From: Rhizobium sp. L43
GTDB taxonomy: Bacteria > Pseudomonadota > Alphaproteobacteria > Rhizobiales > Rhizobiaceae
Reading direction: 5' to 3'
Length of the DNA stretch: 64,000 nucleotides
NCBI RefSeq assembly: GCF_002531725.1
Contig: NZ_NWSQ01000010.1
Span: forward strand, 124,001 to 188,000
Shown: in pieces, positions 1 to 8,960 of the stretch
How the letters are laid out: each line of letters starts with the position of its first letter
Position numbering within the stretch: the first letter of the stretch is position 1
Program-made: the position numbers and the translations under genes
The notes under the pieces: generated by a model
The model's input: only the letters and a program-made list of their open reading frames with translations
Database searches by the model: none
Told to the model about the DNA's origin: nothing

Positions 1-315
1 ATGCGGCTGCCGACACACGGATCGATATATCCCTGGGAATTCGAGAAGGATGGACGTGAACTGCGCGTCCGTGTCGAGGGCCAGACGGTGTTCAACAACA
101 TCGCCATGCGGATCGGCGCCGCGCTGGACGGGCTGGGACTGGCCTACATGCCTGAGGACCAGGTTCAGTCCTACATTGAAGACGGGCGGCTGATCCGGGT
201 TCTCAAGGACTGGTGCCAGCCTTTCCCAGGATACCATCTCTACTATCCGAACAGGCGGCATGCATCTCCCGCCTTCACCCTGTTCGTCGATGCGCTACGC
301 TATAGAGGAAAGTAG
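1..315 (+). CDS. LysR-family transcriptional regulator, C-terminal part (truncated by window edge)
   Basis: The frame is open at the first base and ends at a TAG, so this is the tail of a gene that begins outside the window. The 104 visible residues match the end of a LysR effector-binding domain: a stretch reading as V(F)NNIAMRIGAALDGLGLAYMPE, then a segment ending YYPNRRHASPAFTLFVDALR, which is the usual last strand and helix of this fold. The DNA-binding half is not visible. LysR proteins often control a neighbouring gene, so it may regulate the exported hydrolase set that follows on the same strand, but that is inference. Confidence 0.85.
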   Translation: MRLPTHGSIYPWEFEKDGRELRVRVEGQTVFNNIAMRIGAALDGLGLAYMPEDQVQSYIEDGRLIRVLKDWCQPFPGYHLYYPNRRHASPAFTLFVDALRYRGK

Positions 316-456
316 TGCCGATTTTATTCCATCACGGCTTATCAACAGCTTGTGATTAATTAGTCCGCCTAATAGACCCTAGCTGTCCGAGGCGTCTAAT
401 CCTTTCGGTCCGATGCCGTTACCTTCTCGCCATCTGAAACGAAGCGAGACGCCGAC

Positions 457-1544
457 ATGCGATATGGATTGTCCAACACCCTGGCCGCATTGCTGCTTGC
501 CTCGGCGCAGCTTGCCGCGACATTGGCGACGGCTGCCGATGCGGTAAAGCCTGAGCCGTTGGTCATCCAGGAGCAAGGCAGTTTTGCCGTCGGGGGAACG
601 AGTACGTCAGCGCCTGGAGCCTTCGATCCGCTGAAACCTCTCGATCCAGCAGGCCAGACCTATCACGGCGATCATGCCTTTGCCTTCTATCAGGTGCCGG
701 TGAACCCGCGCCGCTACCCGATCGTGATGTGGCACGGTGCGGGGCAATTCTCCAAGACCTGGGAGACGACGCCCGACGGCCGCGAAGGCTTCCAGAACAT
801 CTTCCTGCGTCGAGGCTTCTCCACCTATCTCGTCGACCAGCCGCGCCGGGGCGGCGCCGGACGGAGCATGGCCGAGACGACAGTGAAGCCGACCCCGGAC
901 GAGCAGCTCTGGTTCAACCAGTTTCGCGTCGGCATCTGGCCGAGCTATTTCGACGGCGTGCAATTCTCCCGTGATCCGGAAGCGCTGAACCAGTATTTTC
1001 GGGCGATGACGCCGAATACCGGGCCGTTCGACATGGAGGTCGTGTCAAATGCGGTGGCAAAGCTGTTCGAAAAGATCGGCCCGGGCATCCTCTTCACCCA
1101 CTCGCAGGGCGGCGGACCCGGCTGGCTGACGGCCATCAAGAGCGATAGGGTCAAGGCCATCGTCGCCTTCGAACCCGGCAGCGGCTTCGTGTTCCCGGCA
1201 GGCGAGGTCCCCGCCGACATGCCGAGCGCCTTCGATACGCTGAAGGGCGTGCCGGTGCCAATGGACGATTTTCTCAAGCTGACGAAGATTCCGATCGTCA
1301 TCTATTACGGGACAACATTCCAGATCAGCCGACGACGATGCCGGCGCAAGACAGCTGGCGGGTGCGCCTGGCAATGGCTCGCCTGTGGCGGGACACGGTG
1401 AACAGGCATGGCGGCGATGTCACCGTCGTGCACCTGCCGGAGATCGGCATCCGCGGCAACACCCACTTCGCGTTCTCCGACCTGAACAACGTAGAGATCG
1501 CCGATCTGGTCTCGACGTTTCTCCGCGAGAAGAAGCTCGATTGA
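457..1544 (+). pseudogene. Exported alpha/beta hydrolase, frameshifted
   Basis: The reading frame from 457 encodes a signal peptide (about residues 1-27, ending ATAADA) and an alpha/beta hydrolase domain with the nucleophile elbow THSQGG near residue 215. It then runs into nonsense after YYG and stops at 1401. The rest of the protein, beginning DNIPDQPTTMPAQDSW and containing a plausible catalytic His region (GNTHFAFSD), continues in another frame to 1544. Adding one G to the GGG at 1309-1311 restores a single protein of about 362 residues. Either this strain carries an inactivating one-base deletion or the base is an assembly error in a short G run. The substrate is unknown. The SD sequence before 457 is weak. 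Confidence 0.75.
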
Positions 1545-1600
1545 TCCCCGCGAATTCTTCGCGGCATCCGCCTGATCCTGAAAATTATGAGGCGAAATCC

Positions 1601-2017
1601 ATGAAACATCTGTTGGGAAACCTAATGCTGTCGGCCAGCATGGTGCTGGCCGCGCTGCCCGGCGTCGCCAACGCTCAGACACCGGCCGAAGGCGACGACA
1701 AGTCCAGCCGCTCGCGCGCCCAGCAGCTGATGGGCGCCACCGCGCCGAAGCTGGCCGAACTGACCGACGATGTGCTTTACGGCGATATATGGGAGCGCCC
1801 CCAGCTGTCGAAACGGGACCGCAGCCTCATCACCGTTGCCGCGCTGATCGCTATAAACCGGCCCGACCAACTCAGGTCCCATCTCAGCATCGCCCGCCAG
1901 AACGGCGTGACCGAGGACGAGCTGATCGAGACGATCACCCATCTTGCCTTCTATGCCGGCTGGCCGAATGCGGTCTCCGCCGTCGCCATCGCGAAAGACG
2001 TTTTCGCAAGTGAATGA
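1601..2017 (+). CDS. Exported carboxymuconolactone decarboxylase family protein
   Basis: The chosen ATG gives 138 residues with a clean signal peptide (MKHLLGNLMLSASMVLAALP, cleavage near VANA-QT). The mature part is a CMD/AhpD-type helical domain: DVLYGDIWERPQLSKRDRSLITVAALIA, then ELIETITHLAFYAGWPNAVSA. The AhpD CxxC redox pair is absent, so the enzyme is closer to the gamma-carboxymuconolactone decarboxylase side, whose members mostly have unknown substrates. An export signal is unusual for this family but recurs in rhizobial clusters. It starts 56 bases after the frameshifted hydrolase and is probably co-transcribed with it. Confidence 0.8.
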   Translation: MKHLLGNLMLSASMVLAALPGVANAQTPAEGDDKSSRSRAQQLMGATAPKLAELTDDVLYGDIWERPQLSKRDRSLITVAALIAINRPDQLRSHLSIARQNGVTEDELIETITHLAFYAGWPNAVSAVAIAKDVFASE

Positions 2018-2089
2018 GACGAGCGGCCTTCCGCTTCTGCCGGAGCCGCTCGCCCGAACATTTTTCGTACAAAAACAGGAAAGACATCC

Positions 2090-2572
2090 ATGCGTCATCT
2101 CCTCCAACGCATTCCCATTCTCTTTGCCGTGGCCGGCACAGTTATTCTCGTCGGCTGGCAAGTCGACGCCGAGCCGAACCGGACGACGCTGCCCGAATTG
2201 GCAGGCCTCGTTCACTATGCGACCGTCAGGCGCGGCAACGTGACCGAGCACATCATGACGACGAACGAAGCTATCCAGGCCGTGAAGAACGGGCAGCCTG
2301 TTCCCGCGGGCACGCACTTCGTGCTGGTCGATTACCGCGACGGGGAAATCTATCGCACCTTCGTCATGGAAAAGGGTTCCGGCTGGGGCGGCGACTATGA
2401 CGAAGACCGTCGTACCGGCGACTGGCAGTTCCAATGGTTCAAGCCGGATGGCAGCGTCAACATGGCCGAAAACACGGCGCGATGCCAGTCCTGTCATTCG
2501 TCCAGAGCTGACGAAGACTTCCTCTATACCCTCGATGCTCTCAAGGAATTTAACGGAGCCGTCATTGACTAG
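2090..2572 (+). CDS. Cytochrome P460 family haem protein
   Basis: A 160-residue protein with an N-terminal hydrophobic export or anchor segment (residues 7-22) and one c-type haem site, CQSCH, near residue 136. The domain (VHYATVRRGNVTEHI, then FVMEKGSGWGGDYDEDRRTGDWQFQWFKPDG) matches the cytochrome P460/cytochrome c'-beta group, whose members bind NO or oxidise hydroxylamine in nitrifiers. In a heterotroph the role is more likely NO handling or an unknown redox step. It lies 72 bases after the CMD-like gene and 33 bases before a DUF4405 membrane protein that could pass electrons to it; that pairing is inference. Confidence 0.8.
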   Translation: MRHLLQRIPILFAVAGTVILVGWQVDAEPNRTTLPELAGLVHYATVRRGNVTEHIMTTNEAIQAVKNGQPVPAGTHFVLVDYRDGEIYRTFVMEKGSGWGGDYDEDRRTGDWQFQWFKPDGSVNMAENTARCQSCHSSRADEDFLYTLDALKEFNGAVID

Positions 2573-2605
2573 GCCGGATCGAATCTCCGGCGAGGGCGTC
2601 GCATC

Positions 2606-3292
2606 GTGAGTCCTTTTTTCGTGATCCGCCTCCTGCTCGACTTCACCGCCGCCGGGCTGCTTTTGGCCGCGCTCGCCTACTGGTGGCTCGACAATACCTC
2701 GCATGAGCTGATCGGCACCGGCATGTTCATCCTTCTCCTATCGCACAACGTCTTTAACAGGCGGTGGTGGGCGAGGCTTCTTAAGGCGGCGCGCGGCAAG
2801 CCGAGTTTTCTGACAATCGCGTCGAATATCTCGATTGCCCTGGCGATATCAGCTTTGCTGGTGACCAGCGTGCTGATTTCCCGCACCGCGTTTGCGTTCT
2901 TTCCCTTGAGCGGCGGGCCGACGGCGCGGGAAATTCACATCCTTGCGGCCTATTGGGCGTTCATCCTCGCAGCCGTCCATCTCGGCCTTCACTGGTCGAT
3001 GATCATGGCTGTCATCGGCAGGCTTTTGCGGGTCGGTGGCCCGAACGCGATCAGGACCGCTGTCCTTCGAGGGATCGCAGGCGCGATAGTGGCGTGCGGT
3101 ATCCACGGCATGCTCGTCATGGGAATCGGGGATAGGCTCGTGGGCCGGCCGTCGATCGATTTTTGGGACTTTCAGGAATCGACCGCGGGCTTCTTTTTGC
3201 ATCACATCGCGATCCTCGGGGCGTGCGCGTGCGCTGCGCATTATGCAGCGGTGTGGCTTCGATGGGGGCGTGCGGCGCTCGGCCTTTTGTGA
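2606..3292 (+). CDS. DUF4405 membrane protein (cytochrome b-like fold)
   Basis: The GTG start gives 228 residues with five or six hydrophobic segments. Histidines sit where DUF4405 proteins are thought to bind haem: ELIGTGMFILLLSHNVFN near residue 45, AAVHLGLHWSM near 125, and FFLHHIAILG near 198. The family resembles the cytochrome b subunits of formate dehydrogenase and hydrogenase, and membrane location with haem-mediated electron transfer is the likely role. It is the last gene of the same-strand set beginning at 457, directly after the P460 cytochrome. No better start is visible upstream because the preceding gene ends at 2572. Confidence 0.75.
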   Translation: MSPFFVIRLLLDFTAAGLLLAALAYWWLDNTSHELIGTGMFILLLSHNVFNRRWWARLLKAARGKPSFLTIASNISIALAISALLVTSVLISRTAFAFFPLSGGPTAREIHILAAYWAFILAAVHLGLHWSMIMAVIGRLLRVGGPNAIRTAVLRGIAGAIVACGIHGMLVMGIGDRLVGRPSIDFWDFQESTAGFFLHHIAILGACACAAHYAAVWLRWGRAALGLL

Positions 3293-3337
3293 CAGCACTG
3301 TACGAAGGGGTGGAAGGCGGGCACACGGACCAGCCTT

Positions 3338-3471
3338 CATGGTGAGGAGGCCCGAAGGGCCGTCTCGAACCACGGGGGCGGGTGGCTGGGCGCCACGCCG
3401 GCATCCGCATTTGCGAAGCGGGTGGCCAGCCCCGTCCTTCGACGCCCCTGCGGGGCTCCTCAGGATGAGGC
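3338..3471. repeat. Rhizobial palindromic intergenic repeat
   Basis: This noncoding stretch carries two GC-rich hairpins, GGCCCGAAGGGCC near 3348 and GCCCCTGCGGGGC near 3444, bracketed by GGTGAGGAGG and CTCCTCAGGATGAGG. Text of this type is scattered through Rhizobium intergenic spaces, and I read it as a RIME-like or related repeat from memory of its appearance. The remaining space up to 3603 continues the same GC-rich, directionless sequence and holds no gene I can support. Confidence 0.5.
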
Positions 3472-3603
3472 TGGAGAGAGGGCGCGGGCTTGAGGTAAGG
3501 GTTTGTGGAGTTTGTGGCTGCCCGGCCCTTCGCTTGGGCTCAGGGCGTTCGTCGCTGCAATCGATTCACTGGATCGATTGCTCGGGCTTCGCCCGACCGC
3601 TCC

Positions 3604-4191
3604 TCACCCCAGCACATCATAAAGCCGGAAGATGAAACTCACCTGGTAGACCAGGTTGGCGATGATGAAGACCGTGTGGAAGCGGCGGTTGGGGGTCCAG
3701 GCGGCGATGGCGCAGAGGATGATGTAGACGATATTGCGGGCGGGATATTCCCAGCCGAGCGAGAGGATGCGCGCATGGCCCTTGATCGCCGTGTCGAGGA
3801 TATCGATGGCGTAGGTGAGGCCGAGGACGCCGAAGAACCATTTGCGCCGCGAGATGAAATATTCCTCGTAGCCGCCATACTCGTCGAGGCTCGCCGGAAA
3901 GAGCAGGGCGCAGAGCAGGAAGAACAGGCTGCAGAAGCAGACGAGGAAGAGATAGATGCCGAAGCCGATCGCAGGTACAGCCTGCAGGCGGTATTCCCAC
4001 CACCAGATATGGATGATGAACAGGAACAGCGACAGCGCCCAACCGAGATGGACGGGGTAGACCTTCGCCTTGCCGGGATGCTGGACGATGCCGGCAACGC
4101 CGGTCAGCAGCCTCGCCAGTGAGAGGCTGACGACCATGCCCATCACCACCTTGATGTGAAGAAAGACCTCCGGCGAGCTGACCGTTTCCAT
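3604..4191 (-). CDS. Conserved membrane protein of unknown function
   Basis: A 195-residue protein that is almost entirely hydrophobic, with about five transmembrane helices: VVMGMVVSLSLARLLTG, WALSLFLFIIHIWWW, YLFLVCFCSLFFLLCALLF, and two near the C-terminus. A short soluble loop (EYGGYEEYFISRRKW) separates helices three and four. I do not recognise a characterised family. It lies 22 bases downstream of the thioesterase gene on the same strand, so the two may be co-transcribed, but no functional link follows from that. Confidence 0.7.
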   Translation of the reverse strand: METVSSPEVFLHIKVVMGMVVSLSLARLLTGVAGIVQHPGKAKVYPVHLGWALSLFLFIIHIWWWEYRLQAVPAIGFGIYLFLVCFCSLFFLLCALLFPASLDEYGGYEEYFISRRKWFFGVLGLTYAIDILDTAIKGHARILSLGWEYPARNIVYIILCAIAAWTPNRRFHTVFIIANLVYQVSFIFRLYDVLG

Positions 4192-4213
4192 GCCGTCGAT
4201 CCCCCCCCGCCTG

Positions 4214-4600
4214 TCACTCCTCGGGGACTTGCTTCGGTTTGCCCTCTTCGTCGAGCGCCACCATGATGAAGGTGCCGGCCGTGACCTTTTCCATCTTGGC
4301 GTAACGCGAGCGATGCGCCCAGGCTTCGACGATCAGCGTGATCGAGGTGCGGCCGACACGCTCGACATCGGTATAGACCGACAGCGTGTCGCCGATCTTG
4401 ACCGGCAGTTCGAAGGCCATTTCCTTGACTGCGGCGGTGACGACGCGGCCTTTGGCGCGCTCGGCGGCGCGGATGCCGGAGGCAAGGTCCATCTGCGCCA
4501 TGACCCAGCCGCCGAAGATATCGCCGGCCGGATTGGCATCGCCGGGCATGGCAAGCGTGCGCAGCGTCAGTTCGCCTCTCGGCTTGGCGGTGTCGGTCAT
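4214..4600 (-). CDS. Acyl-CoA thioesterase, YciA/hotdog family
   Basis: The protein is 128 residues from the ATG at 4600, chosen because GAGGGAAC lies just ahead of it; an in-frame codon 15 bases upstream lacks such a site. The family signature MPGDANPAGDIFGGWVMAQMD is intact near residue 20 (normally MPxDxNxxGxxFGG...D), followed by the hotdog strand VGRTSITLIVEAWAHR. These are cytosolic hexameric enzymes that hydrolyse short- to medium-chain acyl-CoA. The last residues (GKPKQVPEE) are the usual tail, so the gene is complete. Confidence 0.88.
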   Translation of the reverse strand: MTDTAKPRGELTLRTLAMPGDANPAGDIFGGWVMAQMDLASGIRAAERAKGRVVTAAVKEMAFELPVKIGDTLSVYTDVERVGRTSITLIVEAWAHRSRYAKMEKVTAGTFIMVALDEEGKPKQVPEE

Positions 4601-4869
4601 GGAAGGTTCCCTCAATATCCGGATACGATTCTGCAGCCAAGGTTAGGCGAACTCCGTGTCCGCACCAATCCTTTTTGCTGATTGCCGGCGGCGGTGGAAA
4701 TATGGCAGCTCACGCCGATTTAAATCTCCTTCAATTTCAGTCGGTTGAATTTTGCAGTCGTTGTCTCACCTAACGTTATGTGAGGTTGCTCTAATTTAAC
4801 TTTACCGTCCGGTAATTCAGCTGTTCCAGTATGTGACGGATTGCAAATGTAAGAATCGCCGGGAAGCTC

Positions 4870-6690
4870 ATGCGCAACGTCAAGATTTCCACCCGCCTTT
4901 ACTGCCTCGTCGGCTTCACGCTTGCCGTGCTTGCGGCGACCATGGTCTTCTTTCTGAACTATTCCTATTCCGAGCTGCAAGCGGAGCGGAAGGCGGGGCT
5001 GGAGAAGATGGAGGCGACGGCGCTCGGTATCTTCGACAAATATTACAAGATGGAGCAGGCGGGCGTGATGACCCGCGAGCAGGCGCAGGCAGCGGCCAAG
5101 GACGTGATCGGTGCGATGCGCTATGGCACGGACGGTTACTTCTGGATCAACGACATGCGTCCCGCCATGGTGATGCACCCCATCAAGCCGCAGTTGAACG
5201 GCACCGACATCTCGCAGATGAAGGACCCGAACGGCAAGTTCCTGTTCGTCGAATTCGTCAACAAGGTCAAGAAGGACGGCAAGGGCTTCGTCGATTATTA
5301 TTGGCCGAAGCCGGGCGCCGATGAGCCGGTTCTCAAATATTCCTATGTTGCCGGTTTCGAGCCCTGGGGCTGGATCGTCGGCACCGGCGTTTACGCCGAT
5401 GACCTTGCCGCGCTCTATCGCCAGAATGCGATCTGGGCGGCGGTCCTCTGCCTGCTTGGCGCGGCCGCCACGGTTGCCATCGCATATGCCATCGTGCGCA
5501 GCGTGACGGCGCCGATCGCCCGGCTGAAGACGGCGATGAATGCGATTGCGGAAGAAGAAGCATCGGTGGAAATCGCCGGCAGCGAGTGCCGCGACGAGAT
5601 CGGCCAGATGGCCAAGGCGCTGCTGGTGCTGCGCGATTCCGTCGACGAGCGCAGCGCGTTGCGCGGACGGGAAGACGAACGGCAGCAGCAGATCGAAGAA
5701 GAACGCCGCGGCAACGAGGCAAGCCTGCGTTCGGCTTCCGAGCGGCAGACCCGTGCGATGCAGGCGATCGGCGTCGGCCTGGAGAAGCTCGCAGGCGGCG
5801 ACCTGACGGTTGCGATCGGCGATATCGGCGAGGATTACGCCAAGCTCAGGGGCGATTTCAACGCCGCCGTCGATGCGCTGAACGGCGTCATCCATGCAAT
5901 CGCCGAATCGAGCCATGTCGTCAACGAAAGTGCTTCCGATATCAGCGAGGCGACCGGCAATCTGTCGAAGCGGACGGAACAGCAGGCGGCGGCTCTCGAA
6001 GAGACGGCGGCAGCGCTCGACGAGATCACCGCGACGGTCAAAACGGCATCCGAGCGGGCGAACGAGGCGCGCGAGATGGTGGCCGAAACCAAAGCGAGCG
6101 CCGGCCGCTCCGGCGATATCGTCCGCAATGCGGTAACGGCGATGGGCCGGATCGAGGAATCGTCGAGCCGCATCAACCAGATCATCTCGGTGATCGACGA
6201 GATCGCCTTCCAGACGAACCTGCTGGCGCTGAATGCCGGGGTCGAGGCGGCGCGGGCAGGTGAGGCGGGCCGCGGCTTTGCGGTCGTCGCCCAGGAAGTG
6301 CGCGAACTCGCCCAGCGTTCGGCCAATGCGGCCAAGGAGATCAAGGAACTGATCAGCCGCTCGGCGGCGGAAGTCGAGGGCGGGGTGGCACTGGTGCGCT
6401 CGACCGGCGACGCGCTGCTGGAGATCGAGTCGCTGGTCAATAAGGTCAACGACCACGTCGCCTCGATTGCGACGGCGGCGCGCGAACAGTCGACGGGGCT
6501 CAACGAGATCAATGGTTCCGTCAACCATATGGACCAGATGACGCAGCAGAATGCGGCCATGGTCGAGGAGACGACGGCGGCAAGCCGCACACTCGCCGAT
6601 GAGAGCACCCAGCTGAAGACGCTGCTTTCGAACTTCCGCCTGCGTGGGGCAGGGCAATCGCTTGAAGCCCGATACACACGGGCAGCGTGA
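4870..6690 (+). CDS. Methyl-accepting chemotaxis protein with Cache sensor
   Basis: A 606-residue receptor. Residues 10-31 form the first membrane helix and about 190-212 the second. Between them is a single Cache (sCache_2) domain with the family core [20 protein letters not shown] and [17 protein letters not shown] segment follows ([21 protein letters not shown]), then a second HAMP-like or coiled-coil linker, and the highly conserved signalling tip [20 protein letters not shown] near residue 450, which contacts CheA and CheW. The tail lacks a clear CheR-tethering pentapeptide. Cache domains of this group usually bind small carboxylates; the ligand cannot be read here. A strong terminator follows 27 bases after the stop. 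Confidence 0.93.
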   Translation: MRNVKISTRLYCLVGFTLAVLAATMVFFLNYSYSELQAERKAGLEKMEATALGIFDKYYKMEQAGVMTREQAQAAAKDVIGAMRYGTDGYFWINDMRPAMVMHPIKPQLNGTDISQMKDPNGKFLFVEFVNKVKKDGKGFVDYYWPKPGADEPVLKYSYVAGFEPWGWIVGTGVYADDLAALYRQNAIWAAVLCLLGAAATVAIAYAIVRSVTAPIARLKTAMNAIAEEEASVEIAGSECRDEIGQMAKALLVLRDSVDERSALRGREDERQQQIEEERRGNEASLRSASERQTRAMQAIGVGLEKLAGGDLTVAIGDIGEDYAKLRGDFNAAVDALNGVIHAIAESSHVVNESASDISEATGNLSKRTEQQAAALEETAAALDEITATVKTASERANEAREMVAETKASAGRSGDIVRNAVTAMGRIEESSSRINQIISVIDEIAFQTNLLALNAGVEAARAGEAGRGFAVVAQEVRELAQRSANAAKEIKELISRSAAEVEGGVALVRSTGDALLEIESLVNKVNDHVASIATAAREQSTGLNEINGSVNHMDQMTQQNAAMVEETTAASRTLADESTQLKTLLSNFRLRGAGQSLEARYTRAA

Positions 6691-6716
6691 GTTAAAGACA
6701 GATGAAACGACAGATG

Positions 6717-6740
6717 AAAGGCCGCGGAAGCGGCCTTTTT
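6717..6740 (+). terminator. Rho-independent terminator of the chemoreceptor gene
   Basis: A perfect 9-bp stem, AAAGGCCGC / GCGGCCTTT, closes a GGAA tetraloop, and the T run continues to 6740. It lies 27 bases after the chemoreceptor stop codon on the same strand. Confidence 0.85.
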
Positions 6741-6847
6741 CATTTCCGTCGCGTTCAGATTGTGCCGGTAAGTTTTCGTTCACCGTTTTTAATTAAAATT
6801 GGACCGAGTTTTTTTGGTCACTGCCGGCCTGCGGAAGCGATAAGAGT

Positions 6848-8182
6848 ATGGCGTTTGTTTCCTTTCCTCGGCGATCCCTTTTGCCTGTGCTGCTTTCGGT
6901 GGCGCTGACGACCTGTTCGATCAGCGATGGGCTGGTGCCGCCGGCCAATGTCGACAGCGGCACCAGGGTCAGCTCGATCTCGCCGGCACGGGGGGCGGCG
7001 CGCATGGCGCCTTCCGTCCGGATGGCGCCGGTGGAGAGCCAGGCCTCCTATCCCGTTTCCAGCGCGCCTGTCGGCAATAGCCAGGGTTCCGTCGATTATC
7101 TCGATACGCCGAACCTTGCCGGCACCGGTCATGCAGCACCGGCGGCGCGCAGCGCGCCGGGGTCGGCGGGCGCACGGGGTGCGCGCGGACTGCCGATGAT
7201 CGACAGCGACGAGGCGCTGGCTGCAGGCCAGCCGAGCGGCAACTGGGGCGGCACACAGAACCTTGCGATCCCTTCCGGCGGCGTCAACATGGATGACGAG
7301 CTCGGAGCCGAGCCGGTCGTCGGCCTGGCGCAGGAGCAACAGCAGCAGATCGCCGAGGGCAACGCCACCGAACCCGTCGTCGACGGCATCGGCACCGACA
7401 ATCCGATGCAGCTGAACCAGCCCGCACCGCGGGCCCTGCGGCAACCCATGCCGCAGCCGGCGGCAGAAGCGCAGATGAGCCGGGCGCCTGCCTGGAGCGA
7501 CGGCAGCCCGGTCGTGGCGCCGGCCCGTGTTCCCGAAGAGGATGAGAGCGAAGAGGTCGCGATGCTGCGGCCGAACAATCCGATGATGAGCGAACCGGCA
7601 GCACCCGTCGATCCCAGCGTCATGCCGGCCTCCGAGCTTGCCTGCCGGCGCGAGCTGAAGCGCATGGGCGTGCTCTTCGACGACAAGCCGCCGATCTCGC
7701 AAGGCCCGGCCTGCCAGGTTCCGTATCCGGTGTCGCTAAAGGGGCTTTCCGGCAATATCGGCGTGCAGCCGGCCGTGACGCTGAACTGCCAGGTAACGCT
7801 CGCCTTCGCCAAATGGGTGAAGAACGAGCTGGCGCCGTCGGCGCGCTATCGCTATTGGAGCGGCATCAGGACGATCCAGCCGCTCGGCGGCTATTCCTGC
7901 CGGCGCATGAACAACAGCCGGCAGCGATACAATCCGATGTCGGAACACGCGCGCGGCAACGCCATCGACGTCGGCAAGTTCGTGCTGAAGAACGGCCACG
8001 AGATCGACGTGCGCAAGAAGGGCTTGTTCTCGCTGCGCGAGGGCCGGCTGCTGAAGGCAGTGCGCACCGATAGCTGCCGCTATTTCAATACCGTGCTCGG
8101 GCCGGGCAGCAACCCGGAACACTGGAACCACTTCCACTTCGACCTGCGCTCCCGCAAGGGCGGCAAGGTCTATTGCGACTGA
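6848..8182 (+). CDS. Extensin-like family protein, probable envelope-associated
   Basis: A 444-residue protein. The first 25 residues are hydrophobic and end in TTCSIS, which could serve as a signal peptide or a weak lipobox. A long low-complexity region rich in Ala, Pro, Gly and Gln follows (about 30-255). The C-terminal 180 residues are the extensin-like domain, with SEHARGNAIDV and PEHWNHFHFDLR. These His/Asp motifs have the layout of metal-binding residues in VanY/MepA-type peptidases, so a peptidoglycan or wall-polymer hydrolase is plausible but unproven. Four cysteines in the domain (CRREL, ACQVP, NCQVT, CRRMN) suggest disulfides and a periplasmic location. Confidence 0.85.
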   Translation: MAFVSFPRRSLLPVLLSVALTTCSISDGLVPPANVDSGTRVSSISPARGAARMAPSVRMAPVESQASYPVSSAPVGNSQGSVDYLDTPNLAGTGHAAPAARSAPGSAGARGARGLPMIDSDEALAAGQPSGNWGGTQNLAIPSGGVNMDDELGAEPVVGLAQEQQQQIAEGNATEPVVDGIGTDNPMQLNQPAPRALRQPMPQPAAEAQMSRAPAWSDGSPVVAPARVPEEDESEEVAMLRPNNPMMSEPAAPVDPSVMPASELACRRELKRMGVLFDDKPPISQGPACQVPYPVSLKGLSGNIGVQPAVTLNCQVTLAFAKWVKNELAPSARYRYWSGIRTIQPLGGYSCRRMNNSRQRYNPMSEHARGNAIDVGKFVLKNGHEIDVRKKGLFSLREGRLLKAVRTDSCRYFNTVLGPGSNPEHWNHFHFDLRSRKGGKVYCD

Positions 8183-8295
8183 TGCATTCGCCTTAAACCG
8201 TCGGCGCGGTGCGGCTGTTGTCGCGGCGGCTAGACCCGGCCGGGCCGGGCGCGGTATAGATCGGTGGGGCGGATTGCCGTTTGAGAGTTTGATCC

Positions 8296-8643
8296 ATGAG
8301 CTATGATTTCCACGTCGGCCAGAAGGTCGTCTGCATCAACGATACCTTCAAGCATGTCAGCATCGACCAGCTCATCCGCAAGGGCGAGATCTATACGATC
8401 CGCTGGGTGGGCGAATATACCCATTATGTCGACGGCACCTTCATCGGGGTAAAGCTCGCCGAAATCCATCGCGGCAATGATGACGGGCCGGAAGGTTACG
8501 GTGCGGCCGACATGCCCTATCGCGCGACGCGCTTCCGACCGCTGGTGAAGGACAAGATCGCGTCGCTGCGCAAGCTTCTGGCCCCGACGCCCGATGCGCC
8601 GGTCGAGCCGAAGGAAAAGACCAGGAAAAAAGAGAAGGTTTGA
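8296..8643 (+). CDS. Conserved hypothetical protein
   Basis: A 115-residue soluble protein with no signal peptide. The N-terminal half (FHVGQKVVCINDTF, then KGEIYTIRWVGEY, then GVKLAEIHR) reads as a small beta-rich, SH3-like fold. The last 20 residues are Lys/Glu/Pro-rich and probably disordered. Homologues are common hypothetical proteins in Rhizobiales as far as I recall; I cannot assign a function. It stands alone between the extensin-like gene and the ohr promoter region. Confidence 0.7.
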   Translation: MSYDFHVGQKVVCINDTFKHVSIDQLIRKGEIYTIRWVGEYTHYVDGTFIGVKLAEIHRGNDDGPEGYGAADMPYRATRFRPLVKDKIASLRKLLAPTPDAPVEPKEKTRKKEKV

Positions 8644-8851
8644 GCCTCGCCCGGGGGCGCTAAAGCGTGTCGCGTTTTACCGGATGCGGAATGTGTCATG
8701 GGCAGCTGCATCCTGTCAGCCCGTCTATGGAGGACATCTCAATTCTCCGCCTTCCCAGTCAAATCTCAGGAGCCAAGGCGGAGCCTATAGAGGGCCTCGT
8801 TCCCAGGCAAGACAGCACTATCCGCGTCCTCGTTCGCGAGCGAACAAATCG

Positions 8852-8871
8852 TATCCGATTAAATCGGAATA
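8852..8871. promoter_or_regulatory. Candidate OhrR site 1 upstream of ohr
   Basis: TATCCGATTAAATCGGAATA is a near-perfect palindrome (TCCGATT/AATCGGA core with one central mismatch). It sits 90 bases before the ohr start and shares its core with the sites at 8906 and 11530. OhrR repressors bind palindromes overlapping their promoters; the assignment rests on location and on recurrence only at ohr and ohrR. The remainder of 8644-8960 holds no gene, only a GC-rich stretch after the preceding stop. Confidence 0.6.
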
Positions 8872-8905
8872 TTGTTGACATCGAATTCATCTCGGCATAT
8901 TAAGG

Positions 8906-8928
8906 CGCATCCGATTTAAGCGGATACG
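8906..8928. promoter_or_regulatory. Candidate OhrR site 2 upstream of ohr
   Basis: CGCATCCGATTTAAGCGGAT, followed by ACG, is an imperfect palindrome with the arms ATCCG and CGGAT. It is 32 bases before the ohr start, where a bound repressor would cover the promoter or transcription start. Its left arm CGCATCCGATT is identical to the site ahead of ohrR at 11530. Confidence 0.65.
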
Positions 8929-8960
8929 TTATAAATTGATCAAGCCGAAAGGATACGACA

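Noticed and set aside
3505..4122. Long plus-strand open frame opposite the membrane protein at 3604.
   Set aside because: Its composition is Asp/Glu/Arg-rich antisense of a hydrophobic protein; the minus-strand frame has a proper start and transmembrane pattern.
4720..6783. 687-codon minus-strand frame covering the chemoreceptor.
   Set aside because: It is the antisense shadow of a well-conserved MCP gene in high-GC DNA; its translation shows no domain.
8284..8300. GAGAGTTTGATCCATG resembles the 5' end of 16S rRNA.
   Set aside because: The match stops after about 12 bases and the sequence continues as a clean protein-coding frame starting at that ATG. It is a chance likeness.
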